A stretch of 8,594 nt of DNA from Chlamydiota bacterium (GTDB lineage Bacteria; Auribacterota; UBA3054; B51-G9): assembly GCA_003648225.1 (NCBI GenBank), contig QMOL01000115.1, forward strand, positions 1 through 8,594, given 5' to 3'. Both the position numbers and the translations under genes were made by a program. The stretch's first letter is position 1. Each line of letters starts with the position of its first letter. The notes below the pieces were generated by a model, which saw only the letters and a list, made by a program, of their open reading frames with translations, was not told the DNA's origin and ran no database searches. Of the stretch, positions 1-6,497 are shown piece by piece.

Positions 1-1751
1 TTAAGGCTTTAATTTCAAATGGATCATTTAAAGACTTGAAAATAATTAACCCCGCGCAAAGCCCGGTTTCGTGGAGCTGCCTCGCGTGCGGAGTTAATCC
101 GGGAAAACATGGGATTTTTGATTTTATTCATCGTAATCCTAAGACTTATCTGCCAAGATTATCTATCTGTTCGCCCTCATCACATGGGGGTACAACTTTG
201 CAAAATGATTTAAAAGCAATTCCTTTTTGGAAATATACTTCAAGAGCAGGGATACCGACAACAATTATCCGCTGGCCGGTAAGTTTTCCGCCGGAAAGAA
301 TTAACGGAGAATTGCTTGCAGGGCTTGGTGTTCCTGATGTATGCGGGTTACTGAATTCTTACAGATTTTTTACAACGCGACCCGAGAATTGGAAAAGGAG
401 TCAAAACTTAGAGAAAATAATTTTGACCGGAGATTCATTTATTGGAAGGATACCGGGTCCTAAAAAGAATTTTGGTGTAAAAGCGGAAATTGAATTTACC
501 GGTAAAATATCTCCTGATAAATCTTCTGTTTCCTTTCAAATTCAGAATACGAACATTGTGGTCAAAGCGGGAGAATTTTCTTCTTTTATCGATCTCACTT
601 ATAAAGTGGGTTTATTAAAAAAAATCAAAGCTTTATGTACTATTTACGTCAGTAAAATTCCGAAAACTAAAAATGATGCCCTGGAATTTTATGTTTCTTC
701 TCCTGAAATAGATCCACGTAAACCGGCGCTGCAGTTTACTTATCCTGATAAATTCTCAAAAAATCTTTCTGATAAAATCGGCGTATATCATACACTCGGC
801 ATCCCTGAAGATATGAACGCTGCTAAAGTGGGACACTTGCCGCTTAATGCTTTTTTTGAGCAATGCAGGACTGTTGATAATGAGCGAATGAAGATGCTGG
901 ATTATGAACTTGCAAAATTTAATTCCGGTGTTCTGGCCGTTGTTTTTGACACATCCGACAGATGGCAGCATCTCGGATGGCGCGGTTCCGCGTTGACGCC
1001 GGGCAAGGATAATCAGGGAACGATTGTAAATGAATATTACGAAAAAAATGCTGATAAGATATTTGGAAAAATAAGAAAAGCCATTGACAAAAATACAGCT
1101 TTGTTAGTTTTCTCCGACCATGGATTTACAAGTTTTGAACGCGCGTTTAATATGAACAACTGGCTTGTTGAAAATGGATATATGACGATAAAAGGTGACG
1201 TATCTGAAAAAGACAGCGCGATGTTTAAAAAAGTTGACTGGAGTCGCACAAAAGCTTATTGCCTTGGCTTTTGCGATATTTACCTAAATATAAAAGACCG
1301 CGAAGGAAAGGGGATTGTTGACCCGAAAGATGCCGCGTCATTAAAAAAAGAAATCGCGGCACGACTTGGAAATTTCATTGATCCCGAAACACAAATAGCT
1401 CCTGTTTATAAAGTATATGATGCTCACCAAATTTATTTCGGCGACTACCAAAAAGACGGTCCCGATTTGGTGGTGGGATTTATTCCCGGATATAGAATGG
1501 GATGGCAAACTGCTATCGGCGGCCTGGCAAATAAAATATGTGATACGGAGAAAAGCGAATGGAAAGGAGATCATCTTGTCGACGCGAGTTTTGTATCCGG
1601 TACACTTCTTGTAAATTTTCCGCTTATTCCAAAACAGCCCGGCACACTTGACATTGCGCCAACGATACTTGATCTGTCAGGGGTATCTGTTCCGGCAAAT
1701 ATGGATGGAGTATCGCTTTGGGATAAAGAAAAAACCGGGTCGGAGAATTAA
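1..1751 (+). CDS. AlkP-superfamily phosphodiesterase (type I phosphodiesterase / nucleotide pyrophosphatase-like), 5' partial
   Basis: This is a metal-dependent phosphodiesterase or phosphatase of the alkaline phosphatase superfamily. The frame is open from position 3 with no stop, and the residues before the TTG at 36 still read like the family (a GSFKDLK stretch), so the real start lies upstream and I estimate 30-40 residues are missing, including the first metal-binding Asp. Counting from the codon at 36, the core signatures are: SPVSW at 9-13 with Ser9 at the usual Thr nucleophile position, followed by NPGKHGIFDF at 21-30; DTSDRWQH at 305-312, giving the DxxxH metal pair D308/H312; SDHGF at 360-364 (D361/H362); and GDH at 511-513 (H513). 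Between them sits a cap region, about 130-290, with family-typical SSPEIDPRKPAL and YHTLGIPED segments. The substrate cannot be read from the sequence; nearby glycan genes suggest phospho-glycan or phospholipid turnover. No export signal can be judged because the N-terminus is missing. Confidence 0.88.
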   Translation, partial: KALISNGSFKDLKIINPAQSPVSWSCLACGVNPGKHGIFDFIHRNPKTYLPRLSICSPSSHGGTTLQNDLKAIPFWKYTSRAGIPTTIIRWPVSFPPERINGELLAGLGVPDVCGLLNSYRFFTTRPENWKRSQNLEKIILTGDSFIGRIPGPKKNFGVKAEIEFTGKISPDKSSVSFQIQNTNIVVKAGEFSSFIDLTYKVGLLKKIKALCTIYVSKIPKTKNDALEFYVSSPEIDPRKPALQFTYPDKFSKNLSDKIGVYHTLGIPEDMNAAKVGHLPLNAFFEQCRTVDNERMKMLDYELAKFNSGVLAVVFDTSDRWQHLGWRGSALTPGKDNQGTIVNEYYEKNADKIFGKIRKAIDKNTALLVFSDHGFTSFERAFNMNNWLVENGYMTIKGDVSEKDSAMFKKVDWSRTKAYCLGFCDIYLNIKDREGKGIVDPKDAASLKKEIAARLGNFIDPETQIAPVYKVYDAHQIYFGDYQKDGPDLVVGFIPGYRMGWQTAIGGLANKICDTEKSEWKGDHLVDASFVSGTLLVNFPLIPKQPGTLDIAPTILDLSGVSVPANMDGVSLWDKEKTGSEN

Positions 1752-1838
1752 TTTTGATCGCAGTGATACCCCTTCAGTCAGCTAAAAATGTATGAATACG
1801 AATTCTATAAGAAGCTGCTGACAAAATTGATTTACTGA

Positions 1839-1867
1839 TTGACAATAGCCGGTTAAATTGATAAAAT
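1839..1867 (+). promoter_or_regulatory. Sigma-70-type promoter for the SorE-like dehydrogenase
   Basis: TTGACA at 1839-1844 is a perfect -35 box. After a 17-bp spacer comes TAAAAT at 1862-1867, preceded by TG at 1859-1860, which makes a TGn extended -10. Transcription should begin near 1874, leaving a leader of about 42 nt before the ATG at 1916. The leader is A-rich and has no Shine-Dalgarno sequence. The promoter indicates that the dehydrogenase is expressed independently of the phosphodiesterase upstream. Confidence 0.72.
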
Positions 1868-1915
1868 TTATTAAACTAAATATGTATTTTTTAAACAACA
1901 AAACAAAAATTGAAC

Positions 1916-3598
1916 ATGAACACAAAAATTGAAATTCCTGAAAAAATGCTGGCTTGGCAATTGTTTGGCGCCGGTATGGAAGCTTTTGGCGAAAACGAAA
2001 AACCAAGCGTTATACCTGTTCCATCATTTTCCGATGATGAACTGCTTATGAAAGTTGAAGCTATTGGTCTCTGCTTTTCAGATGTTAAACTTATCCGCGC
2101 GGGAGAAGAACATCCGCGTGTAATTGTTGACGACCTCAAAAAAGAACCGGTTATTCCGGGACACGAAGCGGTTCTCTCCATCGTTGGAATCGGTAAGAAT
2201 CTTGAAGATAAATTTGAAATTGGCGAACGCTTCATCATTCAGGCAGATATTTACTTTAACGGGAAAGGTCTGGCTTACGGTTACGCGCTAAATGGCGGAA
2301 TGGCTCAGTATAGTATTATGACGGAACCTATTCTTAACGGTGATGACGGTTGTTACCTCTTGAAAATTACCGATAAATTGTCAGCAGCGGAAGCGGCGCT
2401 TATCGAACCGTGGACATGTGTTATTGCCGCATATAGAATTAATTTCAGGACTGAAAATAAAAGCGGAGGATTGATGAGAATTGTTGGTGATGGAAACCCA
2501 TCCGACAAATCGATTTCCAATCTCATTACCAAAAATAATGCACCGGGGAAAATTATCACATCAAATATTAACGGCGCGTTAAAAAATGAAATTGATTCAT
2601 TGGCAGCTGAATATAATATCAAAATTGAAAATAATGATAATTGCGATGAACCGGCGGATGACTTAATTGTTGTTGGAAATCATTCCGTTGAAGAAATCGA
2701 AACTTTATCAAGACAATTAACAATGCATGGTGTGTTCTGCCTCGCGGGAAATTATGACGACCTTGACGCTGATATTGATGTCGGAAGTATCCATTATAAA
2801 GATTGGCGATATGTCGGCACTAAGTCTAATGATATTGCTGAAGCATATAAAAAGCACACAAGAAAAACTCTGAAACAAAACGGAACAGCTTGGTTCCCGG
2901 GCGGCGCGGGCGCGATGGGACAAATGCATGTTCAGCTTTCTCTCGAAATGGATAATGGACCGAGGAAAGTGATTGTTACGGATATGGACGACAACCGACT
3001 TGAGAAATTAAAACTTCATCTTCAGGGGAAAGCTGATGCTAAAGGAATTGAATTTATTACGCTTAACCCGAAAAGTTTTGAAAACGAAGCCGCTTTTAAT
3101 GAAAAACTTTTCGAATTAAGTGACGGCGGATTCGATGATATCGTTATGCTTGTTCCTGTTCCGGCTGTTCTTGCGGCTTCAGCGAAAATGCTTGGTGAAG
3201 ACGGTTTGATGAATATTTTCGCGGGAATTCCTGCAGGTAAAAGCGCGACTGTTAATATCGGCAAAATCGTCTCGCAAGGTCAGAGATTTATCGGGTCAAG
3301 CGGATCAACTATGGATGATATCCGTCATACACTTGAACTTACGGAAACCGGGAAATTAGCTCCTGTGTATGCTCTTGCTGCTATTGGCGGAATGAAATCT
3401 CTCAAGGAAGGTATGCAGGGGTTAATCGACGCGAAATTCGCAGGCAAAACCGTTGTCTATCCGCATGCGGTTGATCTCCCGTTAACTGCTGTGGTTGATA
3501 TTGAACAGATTTGTGAAGGAGCTGGCGCGACACTTGAAAACGGAGAAATTCTTACTAATAAAACTGAGAAAATGATCCGCGAGAAGTGGGAGAGTTAA
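1916..3598 (+). CDS. SorE-like zinc-dependent medium-chain dehydrogenase with duplicated Rossmann domain
   Basis: This is a predicted cytosolic NAD(P)-dependent polyol or sugar-phosphate dehydrogenase of the MDR family, 560 aa. I chose the ATG at 1916 over an in-frame TTG at 1910. The N-terminal GroES-like domain (about 1-170) carries the catalytic zinc residues: C53 in GLCFSDVK, H83/E84 in PGHEA and E164 in LIEPWTC. No four-Cys structural zinc loop is visible. The C-terminal nucleotide domain (about 323-516) has GGAGAMG at 329-335, an acidic strand end (VIVTDMDD, 352-359), GGFDD at 404-408 and a GSSGSTMDD loop at 460-468, all recalling L-sorbose-1-phosphate reductase (SorE). Between them, about 185-312, lies a second region with the same order of Rossmann elements but no glycine motif, which explains the length: 560 aa against roughly 340-420 usual for MDR enzymes. 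The exact substrate is unknown. It has its own promoter and no close partner gene. Confidence 0.85.
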   Translation: MNTKIEIPEKMLAWQLFGAGMEAFGENEKPSVIPVPSFSDDELLMKVEAIGLCFSDVKLIRAGEEHPRVIVDDLKKEPVIPGHEAVLSIVGIGKNLEDKFEIGERFIIQADIYFNGKGLAYGYALNGGMAQYSIMTEPILNGDDGCYLLKITDKLSAAEAALIEPWTCVIAAYRINFRTENKSGGLMRIVGDGNPSDKSISNLITKNNAPGKIITSNINGALKNEIDSLAAEYNIKIENNDNCDEPADDLIVVGNHSVEEIETLSRQLTMHGVFCLAGNYDDLDADIDVGSIHYKDWRYVGTKSNDIAEAYKKHTRKTLKQNGTAWFPGGAGAMGQMHVQLSLEMDNGPRKVIVTDMDDNRLEKLKLHLQGKADAKGIEFITLNPKSFENEAAFNEKLFELSDGGFDDIVMLVPVPAVLAASAKMLGEDGLMNIFAGIPAGKSATVNIGKIVSQGQRFIGSSGSTMDDIRHTLELTETGKLAPVYALAAIGGMKSLKEGMQGLIDAKFAGKTVVYPHAVDLPLTAVVDIEQICEGAGATLENGEILTNKTEKMIREKWES

Positions 3599-3600
3599 AT

Positions 3601-3744
3601 AAATTACTCTAATTAACCTAATTTCTAATTGACTTAAACAATGAACAAATACACAAAAAAAGAGATGTCCGGAATTGCTGTATTGGACATTGGATTATCG
3701 GAATTTATTTAGAGTAATTAGGTCGATTAGAGCAATTAGAAATT
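3601..3744. repeat. Opposed arrays of short CTAATT-type units (possible MITE-like intergenic element)
   Basis: Nearly the whole gap between the dehydrogenase and the glycosyltransferase is short-repeat DNA. The left side (3602-3631) holds ACTCTAATT, AACCTAATT and TCTAATTG in series. The right side (3709-3744) carries the same words on the other strand. Exact inverted pairs are AATTACTCTAA (3602-3612 with 3709-3719), ACCTAATT (3616-3623 with 3716-3723) and AATTTCTAATTG (3620-3631 with 3733-3744). Unit order differs between the sides, so it is not one simple hairpin. The centre has TTGGA-type words and a 23-codon open frame (ATG 3641 to TAG 3712, MNKYTKKEMSGIAVLDIGL...) with no ribosome site, which I doubt is translated. 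I found no convincing promoter or terminator here. Confidence 0.55.
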
Positions 3745-3748
3745 CATT

Positions 3749-4636
3749 ATGCCTTTAATATCTATAATTCTCCCGCTTTACAACGGCGGAAAATTTATTG
3801 AAGAAACTCTGTTGTCCATTGGTCAGCAGAGTTTTTCTGATGTTGAATTGATTGTCATTGATGACGGAAGTACTGATAATTCAATCGAAAAAATTCAACG
3901 TATAAAAACTTCCGTTTCCGGCCCGGTTTTAAAAAATCTGAAAATCATTTCAAAAGAAAACGGGGGAGTTGCTTCCGCGCGAAATCGCGGCATTAAAGAA
4001 GCGAATGGAAAGTGGCTCGCATTTATTGATCAGGACGATATTTGGCTTCCTCAAAAACTTGGGATGCAAATTGAAGCGGTTAAAGGAACAAACGCGTCTT
4101 TTTGTTACACGGCTTTTTTAAGATTTTATGCTGATGGCAGAGAAGTTATTAAACAAAACGGTTCTGCTGACAGAGAGAAATCTTTACGATCACTTTTTTC
4201 CGGGAAATTATTTATACCGCCGTCAACTGTTTTAGTAAAAAAAGAAGTAGCGGAAATCGAAGGCGGTTTTAATTCAGACTTTATTCCCAGCGATGAATGG
4301 GATTTCTTCCTCACAATTCTTGAAAAATATGAACTGGTTTATTGCCCGGAAATTCTCGCGAAATTCCGCTCCCATCCAACTTCAACTGCGAAAAAACAAA
4401 AAAGAAAAATTTTTGAAGTGCAGTTGGAAGTTATTAACAACCACACCGACATTGCAAAAGGAATAGGCGTTTACAAAGAATTGAAAAAACGTAAAGCGAA
4501 TGTTTTGTGGCATATTGGGAATGAGTGTGAAGCTGAAGGCGATAAAAAATCTGCGCGCGATTATTATTTAAAAGCAATTAAAAATAATCCAACAAGAATA
4601 AAACTTATTGCCTCGCTTGGACGGGTATTAATATAG
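3749..4636 (+). CDS. Family 2 glycosyltransferase (GT-A fold)
   Basis: This enzyme should transfer a sugar from a nucleotide-activated donor to a glycan or lipid acceptor on the cytoplasmic side. The N-terminal GT-A domain begins with ISIILPLYNGG at 4-14, has the nucleotide-binding IDDGSTDNS at 37-45, NGGVASARNRG at 71-81, and the metal-binding DxD-type motif IDQDD at 93-97. A plausible acceptor/catalytic segment is SDEWDFFLTI at 181-190, followed by a conserved-looking RSHP at 207-210. The 295 aa length is normal for the family. The C-terminal 50 residues (WHIGNECEAEG..SARDYYLKAIKNNP) look like one helical TPR-type hairpin rather than catalytic sequence. No transmembrane segment is seen. The next gene starts 16 nt after the stop, so the two are probably co-transcribed. 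Donor and acceptor sugars cannot be predicted. Confidence 0.9.
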   Translation: MPLISIILPLYNGGKFIEETLLSIGQQSFSDVELIVIDDGSTDNSIEKIQRIKTSVSGPVLKNLKIISKENGGVASARNRGIKEANGKWLAFIDQDDIWLPQKLGMQIEAVKGTNASFCYTAFLRFYADGREVIKQNGSADREKSLRSLFSGKLFIPPSTVLVKKEVAEIEGGFNSDFIPSDEWDFFLTILEKYELVYCPEILAKFRSHPTSTAKKQKRKIFEVQLEVINNHTDIAKGIGVYKELKKRKANVLWHIGNECEAEGDKKSARDYYLKAIKNNPTRIKLIASLGRVLI

Positions 4637-4652
4637 CTTTAAAAATACGAAA

Positions 4653-5726
4653 ATGAATTTCAGCCGATATTCTCTTATATTTATTCTTGTTTTTACGTTC
4701 TCTTCTTTCGCAAGTGAACAACCGGTTAAATTAGCCGCAAGAGCAGTCGCGCGGGATGGCATACTTGAGTTTGGTGTTCGTAATAACACTTGCAGTAATG
4801 TTTCCGGAGTTATAAAATTTGAAAATGCGGATGGAGTTGAACTACTTGCGAATGGTTTTGGATTTAATCTTACGTCTAAGGAAACTGAGTATCGATCTAT
4901 TCCGATAAAGAATCTAACAAAAGATTTACCTTTTTTGACCTGCGATGTAATTGTTTTTAATAACTCAAATTCAAAACTTTATATAAACAAAATCCAATGT
5001 AAAAGCGGAGCGCTGTTCCGTGATATCGGTGGCAGTAAGCCAACAAGTAAATCATTAAAACCGGCAACAATCAGAATTATTCGCGGAACAGGATTAGAAA
5101 AAAATTTCCTTTCTTTTTACTTTCATAAAAAATTATTGATAAAAAATTTTTGCTGCCGGTTCAGTAACTTTCAAATCAAATGGGAAAAAGTTGACACGGA
5201 TAACCAAATGGAGTTAATCGGGAAAGCTTTCAATAATTATATTTTTGCTAAAAGCAATGTGGTTGCAGATGTGAAATTATCAATAGAGCAAAATAATCAC
5301 GGTGATTGTATGATTGTTTTTTCATACACTTTATTGGAACAATTACCTGACGATTCAAGAAATCCATATGTTGATTTGATTATCCCGCGCCGTATTGCAG
5401 AAAATGATTTGGTAACTTTAAAACATGATACCGGAAAAGTAAAATTAGTTTTTCTTGATGATATCTCTGATTCGGATTTAATTAAAGAAAATAAAAATAT
5501 CAACGAATTCTCCATAATAACCAAAAATGACTGGATGACCTTTTATCTCGATAGTTCTTATTTGAATGTGTGGAATATTTTACCTAAATCAACACCCGAT
5601 AAGCGGGCAGGTTTAATTCGTTTGAGAATAAGAAGCAGAGTGGAATGGAAACCGCCTTTTTTGCCTGCGCGTTCAGGAACAATTCAATTTTTCATCCATT
5701 TTCCTGTTGGAATACAAAAAAATTAA
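4653..5726 (+). CDS. Exported protein of unknown function, two beta-rich regions
   Basis: I do not recognise this 357 aa protein. It begins with a signal peptide: a short N-region with Arg5, a hydrophobic core at about 7-19 and a likely cleavage after FSSFA (residue 20). There is no lipobox and no second membrane segment, so it should be periplasmic or secreted. Residues of about 24-115 alternate hydrophobic and polar positions and read like an Ig-like beta-sandwich (GILEFGVRNNTCSNVSG, then a conserved-looking C-terminal strand set). Residues of about 140-350 form a second beta-rich region with many Trp, Phe and Tyr positions near its end (NDWMTFYLDSSYLNVW). Six cysteines are scattered without a metal motif. 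Its position 16 nt after a glycosyltransferase suggests a role in the same glycan or envelope pathway, perhaps binding a saccharide; that is inference only. Confidence 0.75.
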   Translation: MNFSRYSLIFILVFTFSSFASEQPVKLAARAVARDGILEFGVRNNTCSNVSGVIKFENADGVELLANGFGFNLTSKETEYRSIPIKNLTKDLPFLTCDVIVFNNSNSKLYINKIQCKSGALFRDIGGSKPTSKSLKPATIRIIRGTGLEKNFLSFYFHKKLLIKNFCCRFSNFQIKWEKVDTDNQMELIGKAFNNYIFAKSNVVADVKLSIEQNNHGDCMIVFSYTLLEQLPDDSRNPYVDLIIPRRIAENDLVTLKHDTGKVKLVFLDDISDSDLIKENKNINEFSIITKNDWMTFYLDSSYLNVWNILPKSTPDKRAGLIRLRIRSRVEWKPPFLPARSGTIQFFIHFPVGIQKN

Positions 5727-5743
5727 TTTGTTTCAATCAAATT

Positions 5744-6223
5744 TTATGATTTTTTGATTTTCTGAATCAGTTCTGTAGTTGATAAACCCGCAACCCTGGG
5801 CACGAGATAAATTTTTCCGCCGCATTTTTTAACTGTTTCCGCTTCAATACAATCCTCGCCGTATTCCGCTCCGTTAGCGTGGAAATCCGGTTTTACCGCT
5901 TCAATAAAAGGCATTGGCACAGTTTCATCAAATATATATACATAATCAACTATTTCCAATGCGGCAATTATTTGAGAGCGTTCCTTTTCAGGAATTATGG
6001 GTCGATTTTCACTTTTGTATTTTTTAATTGAGCTGTCGGAATTAAGTCCGACAATAAGAATATCACCCTGTTTTTTCGCATATTCGAGAAAAATGAGATG
6101 GCCGTAATGAAAGAGGTCAAAACTTCCGTTACAGGTAACGATTTTTTTTCCTTTATGTCGTTCGGCATTACAGACATTAAGAAGTTGTTTATTATTCAAT
6201 ATTTTTTTTCTAAAATTTTTCAT
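5744..6223 (-). CDS. rfaE2: D-glycero-beta-D-manno-heptose 1-phosphate adenylyltransferase, stand-alone (RfaE2 / HldE C-terminal type)
   Basis: This cytidylyltransferase-fold enzyme would transfer AMP from ATP to heptose 1-phosphate, giving ADP-heptose for the LPS inner core. The 159 aa match one nucleotidyltransferase domain. Visible motifs are NGSFDLFHYGH at 32-42 with the nucleotide-binding HxGH (H39/H42), IVGLNSDSSIKKYK at 57-70, RPIIPEKER at 74-82, and the C-terminal LSTTELI at 147-153. The kinase half found fused to it in Escherichia coli HldE is absent, and no kinase gene lies in this window. The usual VKG-x-DY motif reads ANGAEY at 116-121, with Asn where Lys is normal, so this is a subgroup and a different sugar phosphate is possible. 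It points at the exported protein gene with only 17 bp between their stops. The ATG at 6223 has no Shine-Dalgarno sequence. Confidence 0.85.
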   Translation of the reverse strand: MKNFRKKILNNKQLLNVCNAERHKGKKIVTCNGSFDLFHYGHLIFLEYAKKQGDILIVGLNSDSSIKKYKSENRPIIPEKERSQIIAALEIVDYVYIFDETVPMPFIEAVKPDFHANGAEYGEDCIEAETVKKCGGKIYLVPRVAGLSTTELIQKIKKS

Positions 6224-6271
6224 AAGATAAATTAAATTATTACTATTCGATTAAAATTGATTTACATAAAT

Positions 6272-6300
6272 ATAATACCATAAATGCCTGGAAATTTCAC
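6272..6300 (-). promoter_or_regulatory. Possible promoter for rfaE2
   Basis: On the minus strand, TATTAT (complement of 6272-6277) is preceded by TGG, forming a TGn extended -10. GTGAAA, a four-of-six match to the -35 consensus, lies 17 bp upstream (complement of 6295-6300). Transcription would start near 6265 and leave a leader of about 42 nt before the ATG at 6223. The -35 is weak and the region is AT-rich, so the call rests mainly on the extended -10 and its position. Confidence 0.42.
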
Positions 6301-6314
6301 ACACGTAATCTGAA

Positions 6315-6410
6315 AGACGGGAAAGAGCAATGTCTAACACCGAACATTTTTCCGGCGTTGCCGGAATCCTCAGCCGGCGGCAGCGGCTACAAGCGGGCAC
6401 CGAATATTCA
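6315..6410. repeat. GC-rich hairpin patch with flanking direct repeats in the divergent intergenic region
   Basis: This stretch is strikingly richer in G and C than the DNA around it. TTCCGGC at 6350-6356 pairs perfectly with GCCGGAA at 6360-6366 around a 3-nt loop. A second, weaker hairpin pairs AGCCG (6372-6376) with CGGCT (6384-6388). The two are bracketed by an 11-bp direct repeat with one mismatch: CACCGAACATT at 6338-6348 and CACCGAATATT at 6398-6408. Neither strand has a T-run after the strong hairpin, so it is not an ordinary terminator. A 33-codon frame (ATG 6330 to TAA 6431, MSNTEHFSGVAGIL...) covers the patch; its GC-rich codons are unlike those of the genes here, and I think it is incidental. 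The patch may be a dispersed intergenic repeat or a structured RNA. Confidence 0.5.
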
Positions 6411-6442
6411 TCATTCATTATCCAGTCATAATTTTACCTGCT

Positions 6443-6470
6443 TTGCAACAATTTTAAATTTTGATATAAT
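6443..6470 (+). promoter_or_regulatory. Sigma-70-type promoter for the LysM lipoprotein and protease genes
   Basis: TATAAT at 6465-6470 is a perfect -10 box and is preceded by TG at 6462-6463, making a TGn extended -10. TTGCAA at 6443-6448 gives a four-of-six -35 match with a 16-bp spacer. The expected start near 6477 leaves a leader of about 20 nt, A-rich and without a Shine-Dalgarno sequence, before the ATG at 6498. No other promoter is evident before the downstream protease gene, so both genes are likely driven from here. Confidence 0.7.
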
Positions 6471-6497
6471 ATATTAACTAAAAAAAATTATAGAATT

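Noticed and set aside
1417..1614. A 65-codon plus-strand frame inside the phosphodiesterase gene
   Set aside because: It overlaps the conserved GDH metal-binding end of the phosphodiesterase in another frame and has no features of its own.
1910..1918. An in-frame TTG at 1910 as the start of the dehydrogenase
   Set aside because: The ATG at 1916 is two codons later and is the stronger start codon; the added residues match nothing in the family, and neither site has a ribosome-binding sequence to favour it.
1891..2238. A 115-codon minus-strand frame opposite the start of the dehydrogenase gene
   Set aside because: It lies almost wholly antisense to a well-supported gene, shows low-complexity Ser-rich sequence and no recognisable domain.
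3641..3712. A 23-codon open frame in the repeat-filled gap
   Set aside because: It has no ribosome site, no promoter I can defend, and its sequence is explained by the short repeats.
5735..5759. A possible bidirectional terminator between the converging genes (AATCAAA pairing with TTTGATT)
   Set aside because: The stem is seven almost purely A-T pairs with an 11-nt loop, part of it lies inside the rfaE2 coding end, and there is no adjacent T-run on the plus strand.
6350..6366. The TTCCGGC/GCCGGAA hairpin as a rho-independent terminator
   Set aside because: The T-run precedes it on the plus strand and becomes an A-run after it on the minus strand, and no gene ends towards it.
6330..6431. A 33-codon open frame over the GC-rich patch as a real small gene
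   Set aside because: Its codons are unlike those of the neighbouring genes and it overlaps hairpins and direct repeats, so chance is likelier; the purine run before it is noted under findings.
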